From: Herbinix sp.
GTDB lineage: Bacteria; Bacillota; Clostridia; Lachnospirales; Lachnospiraceae
Assembly (NCBI GenBank): GCA_029256105.1
Contig: JAQSYO010000007.1
Coordinates: forward strand, 105,360-169,359
Direction: 5' to 3'
Length of the DNA: 64,000 nt
Every line of letters begins with the position of its first letter. Position 1 is the first letter of the stretch. Below are positions 1 to 8,049 of this stretch, piece by piece. Under the pieces are notes generated by a model, which had not been told where the DNA came from, ran no database searches, and saw nothing but the letters and a program-made list of their open reading frames with translations. The position numbers were made by a program, and so were the translations under genes.

Positions 1-1
1 C

Positions 2-550
2 GCAATTAACAGCCTATATACGTTATTCATTATGCCAATCATGGGATTACAGCAGGGCATGCAGCCGATTATTGGATATAATCATGGTGCTAATCTTCGC
101 AAGCGTGTATATGAAACATTAAAGAAGGGGTTAATAGTAGCAATTACATTTTCAACGATTGTCTTTCTTGCACTTGAGATTTTCCCCGAATTGTTTATAA
201 GTATGTTTCTAGATCCATCCTCCGCAACGATAGATGGTGCAGTAAAGGGTCTTAGAATTTTAATCATTATGTTACCATTGCTTAGTATTAATTTATTGGG
301 AGTCGGCTTCTTTCAATCTATTGCAAGAGGTACAGCGTCTATTGCATTAGGATTATTACGACAGTTAATACTTCTAGTGCCAATTGTTATGATATTGCCG
401 AAATTTACGGGATTAACCGGAGTATGGGCTGCAACACCCGTGGCAGATGGAATAGCGATTATTGTTACAGCCATTGTATTAATAATAAATTATAAAAACG
501 AAAAAAGTAACGATAATGACACCGGTGAAAAAGTGGTTATGGAGGTGTAA
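2..550 (+). CDS. MATE family efflux transporter, C-terminal part (5' end outside window)
   Basis: The reading frame is open from the window edge, so this is the C-terminal part of a longer gene; the first in-window ATG at 32 is internal. The segment GLQQGMQPIIGYNHGA is typical of the seventh to eighth helices of MATE (multi-antimicrobial extrusion) transporters, and four or five hydrophobic helices follow before a charged cytosolic tail. MATE pumps expel cationic drugs or metabolites using a Na+ or H+ gradient. The stop codon lies 2 bases before the ATG of a MarR-type regulator, so the two are cotranscribed, a usual drug-efflux arrangement. The substrate cannot be told from sequence. Confidence 0.85.
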   Translation, partial: AINSLYTLFIMPIMGLQQGMQPIIGYNHGANLRKRVYETLKKGLIVAITFSTIVFLALEIFPELFISMFLDPSSATIDGAVKGLRILIIMLPLLSINLLGVGFFQSIARGTASIALGLLRQLILLVPIVMILPKFTGLTGVWAATPVADGIAIIVTAIVLIINYKNEKSNDNDTGEKVVMEV

Positions 551-552
551 AT

Positions 553-1017
553 ATGTCGAACGTAGAAGAGAAGGAATACTTAAAGAGTATTTTAGATTTG
601 CGATCCATGATAGAGAAGGTCTATTTTAAAGAATTTGAAGGGACTTTCGATTTTCCCTTTCGGTTAAATCATACTCATATTAAAACCTTGATGACACTAA
701 AATTTGACGGTGAAAAACCGATGTCAGTAATTAGCGATAAATTGAATTTAGAAAAAGGTTCGTTTACACCAGTTGCAAATAATCTGATTGAGTTGGGATT
801 TATTGAAAAGGTGCTTGATCGTAAAGATAAAAGAGTATTTAATTTATACCTTACTGAAAAAGGTAGAGATTTTACAATGGATTTTTGTCAAAGACATCAT
901 GATTATGTAAATAAATTATTAGAAGCATTATCAGAGGATGAAAAAGAGCGTTATTTTACGGCGATTGAGTTGATTAATGATATTACGAGTAAAGTACACA
1001 CTAAAAAAGTTGAATAA
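553..1017 (+). CDS. MarR family transcriptional regulator
   Basis: This 154-residue protein has the length and layout of MarR-type winged-helix repressors. The recognition-helix region (MSVISDKLNLEKGSFTPVAN, about residues 56-75) is followed by the wing with the conserved DRKDKR signature (about residues 91-96) and LTEKGR. Such proteins dimerise and bind palindromes near their own operon, and are released by small phenolic or drug ligands. It sits directly behind the MATE pump gene with an overlapping ribosome site (GGAGG at the pump's end), so it probably controls that pump. The inducer is unknown. Confidence 0.88.
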   Translation: MSNVEEKEYLKSILDLRSMIEKVYFKEFEGTFDFPFRLNHTHIKTLMTLKFDGEKPMSVISDKLNLEKGSFTPVANNLIELGFIEKVLDRKDKRVFNLYLTEKGRDFTMDFCQRHHDYVNKLLEALSEDEKERYFTAIELINDITSKVHTKKVE

Positions 1018-1052
1018 TAACTATTTAAGTTTGGTAAAGTGGGGGGATTACA

Positions 1053-1268
1053 ATGAGCGATAAAGAAAAAATATATAACATATTAAAATGGCTCTTACGA
1101 ATTCTTATAATAATCATGATTTTTGCGTTAATGCTTGATTTTATAGAAAGAGCGAAATATATATCAGTAAGCATAGATAATGTAATCGAATGTGATTTTA
1201 TAATTTTAATACATGTGTTTATATTAGGATTATTTACTTATGGACTAGTTAATTGTAAAAAATTGTAA
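1053..1268 (+). CDS. Small hypothetical membrane protein (71 aa)
   Basis: The ORF begins 35 bases after the MarR stop and has a purine-rich ribosome site (GGGGGG just upstream of ATG 1053). The product is predicted to have two membrane helices, about residues 14-32 and 46-64, separated by a short charged loop. I do not recognise a family. The spacing suggests cotranscription with the MATE/MarR pair, but nothing in the sequence assigns a function. Confidence 0.55.
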   Translation: MSDKEKIYNILKWLLRILIIIMIFALMLDFIERAKYISVSIDNVIECDFIILIHVFILGLFTYGLVNCKKL

Positions 1269-1435
1269 GTCGGTATATAATAAACAAATATTGCTCGAAT
1301 ATAAAGTCAGCTGTGAACTCAAGAACAATAAAGTTGTAGTATTTCTATAAAAATTCCAGTTGCATTATTTTTACATTAGTACTATAATAAGCCAAGTGAA
1401 TTAAAATTATCAGATAATTGTATGTTTTGACATCT

Positions 1436-1552
1436 ATTGTTCAGCATAACTTATGTTATACAACATTGAATATTAGATGGAAACGAAAGGGTTTCAACAA
1501 TTATCAATGATTATCGAAACGATAATTATTGATAGGGGCTGAAGCCCTTTTT
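1436..1552 (+). promoter_or_regulatory. Structured leader element, copy 1 (possible riboswitch or attenuator)
   Basis: First of two 117-base copies. Conserved parts are ATTGTYCAGCATA at the 5' end and TTAGATGGAAACGAAAGGGT in the middle. The middle can form a GAAAC/GTTTC hairpin (about 1480-1495), or its AAAGGGTTTCA can pair with TGAAGCCCTTT (about 1540-1550) around an inner 14-bp hairpin, ending in TTTTT. These two folds exclude each other, as in a terminator/antiterminator switch. A TTGACA -35-like hexamer lies at 1427-1432. No known riboswitch class was recognised. Confidence 0.55.
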
Positions 1553-1568
1553 GTATTACTAATTAAAT

Positions 1569-1685
1569 ATTGTCCAGCATATCTTATTCTAATGCAATAC
1601 TAAAAATTAGATGGAAACGAAAGGGTTTCAACATTTATCAATGATTACCTAAAAGATAATCATTGATAAGGGCTGAATCCCTTTT
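1569..1685 (+). promoter_or_regulatory. Structured leader element, copy 2 (possible riboswitch or attenuator)
   Basis: Second copy, offset 133 bases from the first and ending about 30 bases before the start of the substrate-binding protein gene. The central segment TTAGATGGAAACGAAAGGGT is identical to copy 1. The inner hairpin arms (TTATCAATGATTA and its complement, about 1636-1669) differ from copy 1 but still pair, which supports a selected RNA structure. The outer stem has one mismatch. A short T run follows at 1682-1685. Confidence 0.55.
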
Positions 1686-1714
1686 ATTTTACAATTATAA
1701 GGAGGTAGAGATTT

Positions 1715-2911
1715 ATGAAAAAAAAGTTGTTATCTTTAATGCTTGTTACCGCAATGATTGGAACGATCCTAACAGGATGTGGCAGTTCAAAAACATCCGA
1801 AACTTCAGAAACTCCAAAGACTGCAGGCGATTCTAAAACTGCTTCTTCTACAACAGGGGAAGAAGACAATATCGTCCGTATTGGTGTTGTTTGTACACTT
1901 ACAGGCGGTAGCGCTATTTATGGTGAAGGTGCTAAGAATGCAGTTACTATGGCAGCAGAGGAAATCAATAACAGTGACAGCGAATTTAAAGTTGAAATCG
2001 TTGATATTGTTGATGATGCAAGTGATTCTAAACAGGCAGTGAACGCATATAATAGTTTAGAGCCAAGTTCACCGGAAGCTGTGATCGGTGCCTTCTTCTC
2101 CTCTGTAACATTACCGATGGCTGAGATAGCGAAAGAGCAAAACATGTTATTACTTGCCACTGGAGCTACTAATAAAAAAGTAACAGAAGTTGGACCTACA
2201 ATTTTTAGAGATTGCTTCATAGATCCATACCAAGGTAAAATGGCAGCACAATTCGCAAAAGAGAAGGGTACTACGAAAGCAGCTATTATTTATGCTAAGG
2301 ATGATGATTATTCCAATGGTCTTAAGGATGCATTTGTAGAAAATGCAGCAGCAAATGGTTTTGAAATTGTATATACCGGTGAATGTACTACAAAGGATAC
2401 TGACTTTACAGCTCAGGCTTCACAGGCAGTGGCAGCTGGAGCAGACTTCTTATTCTATCCTGCTTTTCTTGATACAGTTCCTTTGTTAGTACAGCAGGTA
2501 AGAGATGCTGGATATGAAGGTGTCATTATGGGTGGTGATGGTTGGGATGGTTCCGATACCACCGGACTTGAATCCTACTTTGATAATTGTTATTTTACAA
2601 ACCATTATTCCTCAGAGGATTCAGCACCGGCGGTACAGGAATTTGTTACAAAATATACAGAGGCGTATGGTGTAGAAAGCTTAACCGCTTGTGCAGCACT
2701 TTACTATGATGCAATCTATATGTTAGTAGAAGCGGCTAAAAACGGCAGTGGTTCGGATACGGCTTCCTTGGTGAAAGGCATGACCGGTATGACATTTACC
2801 GGAGTTGGCGGTACCTTTACTATGGATGCAGATCGTAACGCGGTGAAGAGCGTTGTTATCAATACGTTCGATGCTGGTAAGGTTAAGTGGTTAAAGACTT
2901 TAGAGCCATAA
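1715..2911 (+). CDS. livJ: Branched-chain-type amino acid ABC transporter, substrate-binding lipoprotein
   Basis: A 398-residue type I periplasmic binding protein. The N-terminus is a lipoprotein signal peptide with lipobox LTGC (Cys22), followed by a Ser/Thr-rich linker to about residue 48. The mature fold shows IRIG-like VVCTLTGG..YGEGAKN and the ligand-lobe segments typical of the LivJ/LivK family (Peripla_BP_6). It captures a ligand outside the cell and delivers it to LivHMGF encoded just downstream. The family binds Leu/Ile/Val but also other amino acids, urea or amides. The downstream D-glutamate and 5-oxoproline enzymes suggest an acidic amino acid or 5-oxoproline, which is inference. 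Confidence 0.88.
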   Translation: MKKKLLSLMLVTAMIGTILTGCGSSKTSETSETPKTAGDSKTASSTTGEEDNIVRIGVVCTLTGGSAIYGEGAKNAVTMAAEEINNSDSEFKVEIVDIVDDASDSKQAVNAYNSLEPSSPEAVIGAFFSSVTLPMAEIAKEQNMLLLATGATNKKVTEVGPTIFRDCFIDPYQGKMAAQFAKEKGTTKAAIIYAKDDDYSNGLKDAFVENAAANGFEIVYTGECTTKDTDFTAQASQAVAAGADFLFYPAFLDTVPLLVQQVRDAGYEGVIMGGDGWDGSDTTGLESYFDNCYFTNHYSSEDSAPAVQEFVTKYTEAYGVESLTACAALYYDAIYMLVEAAKNGSGSDTASLVKGMTGMTFTGVGGTFTMDADRNAVKSVVINTFDAGKVKWLKTLEP

Positions 2912-2940
2912 GTTTTAGAGGAATAAAAAATAGAATATAG

Positions 2941-2982
2941 AATAACATACGACACAGGATTGAGCCTGTGTCTTATGTTATT
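2941..2982 (+). promoter_or_regulatory. Long intergenic hairpin between livJ and livH
   Basis: A near-perfect inverted repeat, with arms AATAACAT..GACACAGG and CCTGTGTC..ATGTTATT around the loop ATTGAG. No T run follows, so it is unlikely to be a full terminator. Hairpins placed after binding-protein genes commonly stabilise the upstream mRNA 3' end and give more binding protein than permease; that role is inferred here. Confidence 0.65.
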
Positions 2983-3012
2983 CCTATATATTCAGAAAGA
3001 AAGGTGTTTGAC

Positions 3013-3900
3013 ATGTCGTTATTTATTCAAAGTATGGTGAATGGCTTAAATCAAGGTGCAATCTACGCATTAATAGCCCTTGGGTATACCATGGTGTATG
3101 GTATCATCCGTATGATTAATTTTGCACACGGTGACTTTATAATGGTTGGTAGCTATACCTTGTTTTATACAATACCATTAATGATTAATGCTGGAATGCC
3201 GCCATGGATGTCAGTATTCATCGCAATTGCAGTTTGTACCTTTGTTGGTATTACGGTTGAGGTTGTAGCCTATAGGCCGGTTCGTAAGGCAGGTTCCATG
3301 ACAGCCTTGATTACAGCCCTAGCAATGAGTCTTTTCTTAGAGAATTTAGCGATGGTATTATTTGGAGCAAATCCAAAGTCAGTTCCAGCTATTTTTGATC
3401 GTGCTTCCATTGATATACTAGGAGCGAAGCTACAAGTGAAATATTTGCTTACCTTTGGTATCGGTATCATCATAATGATTGCACTTCAATTATTTGTTAG
3501 GAAGACAAAACTTGGTAAGGCTATGAGAGCAGTTCCACAGGACAAACAGGCTGCAACCTTGATGGGGATTAAAGTAAATACTATAATAACGATTACCTTT
3601 GGCATTGGTTCTGCACTTGCGGCTGTAGCAGCTCTTATGTATTGTAGTACCTATCCAAGATGCACAACAGATATGGGAAGCATGATGGGACTAAAAGCTT
3701 TTGTTGCAGCTGTTCTTGGCGGTATCGGTAGTATTCCGGGTGCTATGATTGGTGGTTTGATTGTAGGTTTAGTAGAAATTTTTGTAAAGGTGTATATTGC
3801 TCCAGGTTGGTACGAAGCGATTACCTATAGTCTTTTAATCATCGTATTAATTGTAAAACCATCTGGTATTCTTGGTAAAAATATTGGTGAGAAAGTGTAG
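3013..3900 (+). CDS. livH: Branched-chain-type amino acid ABC transporter permease LivH
   Basis: The chosen ATG at 3013 follows GAAAGAAAGGTG and gives MSLFIQSMVNGLNQGAIYAL, the usual LivH N-terminus. An upstream in-frame ATG at 2968 lies inside the intergenic hairpin and is not credible. The 295-residue protein has about eight membrane helices and the family hallmarks GYTMVYGIIRMINFAHGD (N-terminal third) and AVLGGIGSIPGAMIGG (C-terminal coupling region). It forms the transmembrane channel together with LivM. Second gene of the importer operon. Confidence 0.9.
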   Translation: MSLFIQSMVNGLNQGAIYALIALGYTMVYGIIRMINFAHGDFIMVGSYTLFYTIPLMINAGMPPWMSVFIAIAVCTFVGITVEVVAYRPVRKAGSMTALITALAMSLFLENLAMVLFGANPKSVPAIFDRASIDILGAKLQVKYLLTFGIGIIIMIALQLFVRKTKLGKAMRAVPQDKQAATLMGIKVNTIITITFGIGSALAAVAALMYCSTYPRCTTDMGSMMGLKAFVAAVLGGIGSIPGAMIGGLIVGLVEIFVKVYIAPGWYEAITYSLLIIVLIVKPSGILGKNIGEKV

Positions 3901-3908
3901 GTGGGAAA

Positions 3909-4913
3909 ATGAATCTATTTAAAAATAAAAAGTGGACCTATTTAATCAATTTAATAGGAATCTGTTTGATCTTTTTTGCGTTTATGATACTTTTTAAATC
4001 AGGAGTATTGGGAACGAGAACCAACTACATAAAAGGTATTTTTACTACTGCATGTTATACTATTATCATGGTATCTTCACTTAACCTATTAACGGGGTTT
4101 ATGGGTGAATTTTCACTTGGTCATGCAGGCTTTATGTCCGTGGGAGCATATAGCTCAGCGATTGTAACGAATATGCTTGTTGATAAAGGAATACCCAATA
4201 TATTGCTCTTTGTTATAGCTCTGCTTGTAGGTGGAATCGCTGCCGCAATAACAGGAACGTTGGTTGGTATACCCGCATTAAGGCTTAGAGGCGACTATTT
4301 AGCGATTGTTACAATTGCATTTGCAGAAATAATAAGAGTTGCGTTTTGTAACTTTGAAATTACCGGTGGGGGAAAGACAATGAGCGGAATCACGAAGCTT
4401 TCTAACTTTTACTGGTGCTTTTGGGTAATGGTAATTTGCGTAACATTTATGTATATGTATGTTCGCTCCAGATTTGGCCGCACGGTAACAGCCATTCGGG
4501 AGGATTACATCGCTGCTGCCTCAAGCGGAATCAATGTAACCTTTTATAAGGTGCTGACATTTACTGTCTCTGCTTTTTTTGCCGGAATCGGTGGAGCAAT
4601 GTATGCGCATTATATGACGGCAATGATACCTACAAACTTTAACTTCATGTATTCAGCAGAGTTTTTAACCGAGGTTATCATTGGCGGTACCGGATCCTTA
4701 ACCGGTTCTATTATCGGAGCCACCTTATTATCCGCTTTACCGGAGGCAATGAGACAATTTGCAAATTACCGTATGCTTGCATATGCAATCATATTGGTAT
4801 TGGTAATGATATTCAAGCCAAGCGGTATTTTTGGAACTTATGAATTCTCTTTAACAGGTACTCTTTCTAAGTTATTTGGTAATAAGAAAAAGAAGGAGGT
4901 AAGTAAAGGATGA
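3909..4913 (+). CDS. livM: Branched-chain-type amino acid ABC transporter permease LivM
   Basis: A 334-residue polytopic membrane protein starting 9 bases after livH. Typical LivM segments are visible: LNLLTGFMGEFSLGHAGFMS near residue 65, RLRGDYLAIVTIAFAEIIR near residue 130, and the cytosolic EAA-like coupling region ending in GGTGSLTGSIIGA. It pairs with LivH as the heterodimeric channel. The end overlaps the livG start by 4 bases (ATGA), showing translational coupling. The C-terminus is unusually lysine-rich (NKKKKEVSKG). Confidence 0.9.
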   Translation: MNLFKNKKWTYLINLIGICLIFFAFMILFKSGVLGTRTNYIKGIFTTACYTIIMVSSLNLLTGFMGEFSLGHAGFMSVGAYSSAIVTNMLVDKGIPNILLFVIALLVGGIAAAITGTLVGIPALRLRGDYLAIVTIAFAEIIRVAFCNFEITGGGKTMSGITKLSNFYWCFWVMVICVTFMYMYVRSRFGRTVTAIREDYIAAASSGINVTFYKVLTFTVSAFFAGIGGAMYAHYMTAMIPTNFNFMYSAEFLTEVIIGGTGSLTGSIIGATLLSALPEAMRQFANYRMLAYAIILVLVMIFKPSGIFGTYEFSLTGTLSKLFGNKKKKEVSKG

Positions 4914-5689
4914 GTGTAGAACAACCTGTATTGCAAGTATCACATCTGGGAATTTCATTTGGAGGACTTAAGGCAGTAAGTGATTTTAATATTGAAATAG
5001 GAAAAAGTGAATTGTATGGTTTAATTGGTCCAAATGGTGCCGGAAAAACAACGGTATTCAATTTGCTTACTGGAGTATACAAGCCTACGGAAGGTGCATT
5101 TTTCCTGAATGGTGAGAAAATGAATGGAAAAAAGACGCATCAGGTAGTGCAGGAGGGTATTGCGAGAACCTTTCAAAACATACGTCTCTTCAAGAAAATG
5201 ACAGCACTTGAGAATGTAAAAGTTGCTATGAATATGAAGATGAAATATTCGCTGGTTGCAGCGGCTTTCCGCTTACCAAGTTATTGGGCACAAGAAGCTG
5301 AGATAGATGCAAAAGCGAGGGAACTTTTAGAAGTGGTAGATCTTGGAGATAAAGCCGATGTTATCGCCCAGAATCTTCCCTACGGACAACAAAGAAGACT
5401 TGAAATTGCAAGAGCACTTGCAACCGGAATGAAATTACTGCTCTTAGATGAACCTGCAGCTGGCATGAATCCTACTGAGACTGCTGAATTACTTGACATT
5501 ATTAATGTCATTCGAAAAAAATTTAATATCTCTGTATTACTAATCGAACATGATATGAGCTTAGTTATGAAGATATGTGAAAAAATCCAAGTTATTGACT
5601 ATGGTGAAACAATCGCATTTGGAACACCGGAAGAGATTGCTATTAATCCAAGAGTTATTGAGGCGTATCTCGGAAAAGAAGACGAATAG
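4910..5689 (+). CDS. livG: Branched-chain-type amino acid ABC transporter ATP-binding protein LivG
   Basis: A 259-residue ABC ATPase with Walker A GPNGAGKT (residues 40-47), a family-typical ARTFQNIRLF Q-loop region, the LivG signature variant YGQQRRLEIARAL, Walker B LLLLDEP and the switch His in LLIEHDM. The C-terminal extension, GTPEEIAINPRVIEAYLG, is the usual LivG tail. It powers uptake with LivF. Preceded by AAGGAGGT at the livM end and translationally coupled to it. Confidence 0.92.
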   Translation: MSVEQPVLQVSHLGISFGGLKAVSDFNIEIGKSELYGLIGPNGAGKTTVFNLLTGVYKPTEGAFFLNGEKMNGKKTHQVVQEGIARTFQNIRLFKKMTALENVKVAMNMKMKYSLVAAAFRLPSYWAQEAEIDAKARELLEVVDLGDKADVIAQNLPYGQQRRLEIARALATGMKLLLLDEPAAGMNPTETAELLDIINVIRKKFNISVLLIEHDMSLVMKICEKIQVIDYGETIAFGTPEEIAINPRVIEAYLGKEDE

Positions 5690-5702
5690 GGGGAGAGTAC
5701 TT

Positions 5703-6410
5703 ATGTTATCAATTAAAGATTTACATGTTTCATATGGTGCTATTCACGCCATTCATGGAGTTAGCTTAGAGGTCAATGATGGAGAAATAGTCACATTAAT
5801 CGGCGCTAACGGTGCTGGAAAAACAACAATTTTACATACGGTTACCGGTCTTAAGATAGCAAATAGCGGCACAATAAGCTATGGAGATTTAGATTTACGC
5901 GCTACGGATGCCAGTAAATTAATAAAATATGGTATTAGCCATGTTCCGGAAGGAAGACATATATTCCCCGATATGACAGTTTTAGAAAATCTGGAGATGG
6001 GTGCTTATTCTACGAAAAAAAATAGAAGAGAGTTAGAAAAAAACTTTACACTCGTATTTGAACGGTTCCCGAGATTAAAGGAAAGATATAAGCAGCTTGC
6101 TGGCACTTTATCAGGTGGCGAGCAACAGATGCTGGCCATGGGAAGAGCATTAATGGCAGATCCTAAAATATTATTGCTGGATGAACCTTCCATGGGACTC
6201 TCGCCTATCTTGGTAAAGGAGATATTTAGTATTATTCGATATTGTCATGAGATAGGGATAACCATACTTTTAGTGGAACAAAATGCAAAAATGGCACTTG
6301 GTATTGCAGATAGAGCATATGTTTTAGAAACCGGTAATATTACAATCAGTGGTAAGGCCAAGGAGTTGCTGGAAGACGATAGAGTCCGTAAGGCATATCT
6401 TGGTCAATAA
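5703..6410 (+). CDS. livF: Branched-chain-type amino acid ABC transporter ATP-binding protein LivF
   Basis: The start at 5703 (MLSIKDLHVSYG) follows GGGGGAGAG with good spacing; an in-frame opening upstream within livG is not used. The 235-residue protein shows Walker A GANGAGKT (34-41), signature LSGGEQQMLAMGRAL, Walker B LLLDEPSMGL and switch His replaced by Gln in LLVEQNA, as is normal in LivF. It is the second ATPase of the importer and completes LivJHMGF. Confidence 0.93.
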   Translation: MLSIKDLHVSYGAIHAIHGVSLEVNDGEIVTLIGANGAGKTTILHTVTGLKIANSGTISYGDLDLRATDASKLIKYGISHVPEGRHIFPDMTVLENLEMGAYSTKKNRRELEKNFTLVFERFPRLKERYKQLAGTLSGGEQQMLAMGRALMADPKILLLDEPSMGLSPILVKEIFSIIRYCHEIGITILLVEQNAKMALGIADRAYVLETGNITISGKAKELLEDDRVRKAYLGQ

Positions 6411-6485
6411 TCTCACAAATAGCTTGTGAGTCGAGCCATTTATTATTAGTGATGCCGCCGATAGGCGACGGAATGGAGGTAAGTT

Positions 6486-7109
6486 ATGGAACATTTTATT
6501 CTTGCTATTACAAGAACCTGTGGTAGTGGTGCAACCACCATAAGTAAAATGCTTGCGAAGGACTATGGGATTGCACTATATGACAGGCAGCTTTTACGCT
6601 TAGCTTCAGAAGATAGTGGTATTAATGAGAGCTTATTTTCAAATGTGGATGAAACGGTTAAAAACACCATTTTGTATCACGTTTCTAAAAAGGTATATAA
6701 AGGAGAGTTAATCCCTCCGGAAAGTGATAATTTTACATCAGACAGTAATCTTTTTAATTATCAGGCCAAAGTGCTTAGGGAACTTGCTGAGATAGAATCC
6801 TATATAGTAATTGGAAGATGTGGTGATTATATTTTACAGGATAGGAAAAACATGATCTCCATTTTCCTTACTGCAGAGGAAGAAACTTGCATCCAACATG
6901 TGATGGAGAGACTTGTCTGCAATCGAAAAGAAGCCAAGAAATATATCACTAAAAATAATAAATTTAGAAGTAATTATTATACTTATCACACGGGTAGAAA
7001 ATGGAAAAATCCTGATAATTACGATTTGTGTCTAAATACCGGGAAATTGGGATATGAGAAGACAGTCGAAATTATAAAGGATTATGTTTCCTTAAGACTG
7101 GCAGAATAG
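6486..7109 (+). CDS. Cytidylate kinase-like family protein
   Basis: A 207-residue protein beginning ILAITRTCGSGATTISKMLA, the start seen in the cytidylate-kinase-like family (PF13189 type). The phosphate-binding loop reads GSGATT, without the invariant Walker lysine of true kinases, as is common in that family; the later IGRCGDYIL motif is also typical. Members are often encoded beside transporters or metabolic genes, and their substrate is not established. It lies 75 bases behind livF with a GGAGG ribosome site and probably belongs to the same operon. Its role in D-glutamate/5-oxoproline metabolism is unknown. Confidence 0.75.
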   Translation: MEHFILAITRTCGSGATTISKMLAKDYGIALYDRQLLRLASEDSGINESLFSNVDETVKNTILYHVSKKVYKGELIPPESDNFTSDSNLFNYQAKVLRELAEIESYIVIGRCGDYILQDRKNMISIFLTAEEETCIQHVMERLVCNRKEAKKYITKNNKFRSNYYTYHTGRKWKNPDNYDLCLNTGKLGYEKTVEIIKDYVSLRLAE

Positions 7110-7194
7110 AAGCTATTAATTATAAAAGTAACAGGGTACTCTTTAATTACACATAATAAAACATACTAAATAATTAGAAATCAGGGGTAGGATA

Positions 7195-8043
7195 ATGGAA
7201 AACTTAGGATACTATGATGGTAAATATGATTTAATCGAAAATATGACAGTACCATTTGATGACAGAGTTCATTATTATGGGGATGGAGTGTATGATGCCA
7301 CCTGTGCGGGTAATCATATTATTTTTAATTTAGAGGAACATATTGATCGGTTTTACAACAGTGCCGAATTACTGCAAATTAAAATTCCTCATACCAAGGA
7401 AGATCTAAAGAAAATTCTTCTTGAAATGGTAAGTAAGGTTGAGGGAAATGAACTTTTTGTTTATTGGCAGGTTACCAGGGCGGTTGCGCCAAGAAAGCAT
7501 GTATTCCCTGAAAAAGATGCAAAAATATGGATTATGATTCGACCATCAAAAATAGGTGATCCCAAAAATCTTTTAAAACTTATTACAGTTGAAGATACCA
7601 GGTTTTTACACTGTAATATAAAGACACTGAATTTAATACCCAATGTTATGGCTTCACAAAAAGGTGAACTAGCTGGTTGTGATGAGATTATCTTCCACCG
7701 CGGGGAACGCGTAACGGAATGCTCTCATAGCAATCTACATATCATTAAGGACGGTAAATTTATTACACCTCCAACAGATCATTATATACTGCCTGGAATC
7801 GCTAGAGATCATTTGATCAAAATGAGTAAACAATTGGGTATTCCGGTAGAGAAGACTATTTTTACTTTACAGGATATGATGGAGGCAGATGAGGTTATTG
7901 TGAGTTCTTCTAGTAATTTCTGTTTGTCCGCTTATGAAATAGATGGTTTGAAAGTTGGAGGAAAAGCGCCGGAACTACTTCATAAATTGCAGGAGGCGCT
8001 TATGGAGGAATACTTGGTAGCCACGAAACAGAAGGAGGCTTAA
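7195..8043 (+). CDS. dat: D-amino-acid transaminase (class IV PLP aminotransferase)
   Basis: A 282-residue fold-type IV PLP enzyme. The Schiff-base lysine is K143 in NIKTLNLIPNVMA (compare DIKSLNLLPN in bacterial D-alanine transaminases), and E175 in VTECSHSN contacts the PLP pyridine nitrogen. The length matches the D-alanine transaminase family (about 280). These enzymes exchange amino groups between D-alanine, other D-amino acids and 2-oxoglutarate, making or consuming D-glutamate. Six bases separate it from a D-glutamate cyclase-like gene, so the pair may handle D-glutamate. Branched-chain or 4-amino-4-deoxychorismate specificity is less likely but not excluded. Confidence 0.82.
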   Translation: MENLGYYDGKYDLIENMTVPFDDRVHYYGDGVYDATCAGNHIIFNLEEHIDRFYNSAELLQIKIPHTKEDLKKILLEMVSKVEGNELFVYWQVTRAVAPRKHVFPEKDAKIWIMIRPSKIGDPKNLLKLITVEDTRFLHCNIKTLNLIPNVMASQKGELAGCDEIIFHRGERVTECSHSNLHIIKDGKFITPPTDHYILPGIARDHLIKMSKQLGIPVEKTIFTLQDMMEADEVIVSSSSNFCLSAYEIDGLKVGGKAPELLHKLQEALMEEYLVATKQKEA

Positions 8044-8049
8044 TGATCC

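Noticed and set aside
1436..1685. Assignment of the tandem leaders to glycine, glutamine or T-box classes
   Set aside because: The conserved cores of those classes were not found; the glutamine-riboswitch and T-box signature strings are absent.
2968..3012. Upstream start for livH
   Set aside because: The extra residues are encoded by the intergenic hairpin and are hydrophilic; the ATG at 3013 has the ribosome site and the family N-terminus.
5577..5702. Upstream start for livF
   Set aside because: The extension lies within livG in another frame and does not resemble the family; GGGGGAG precedes 5703.
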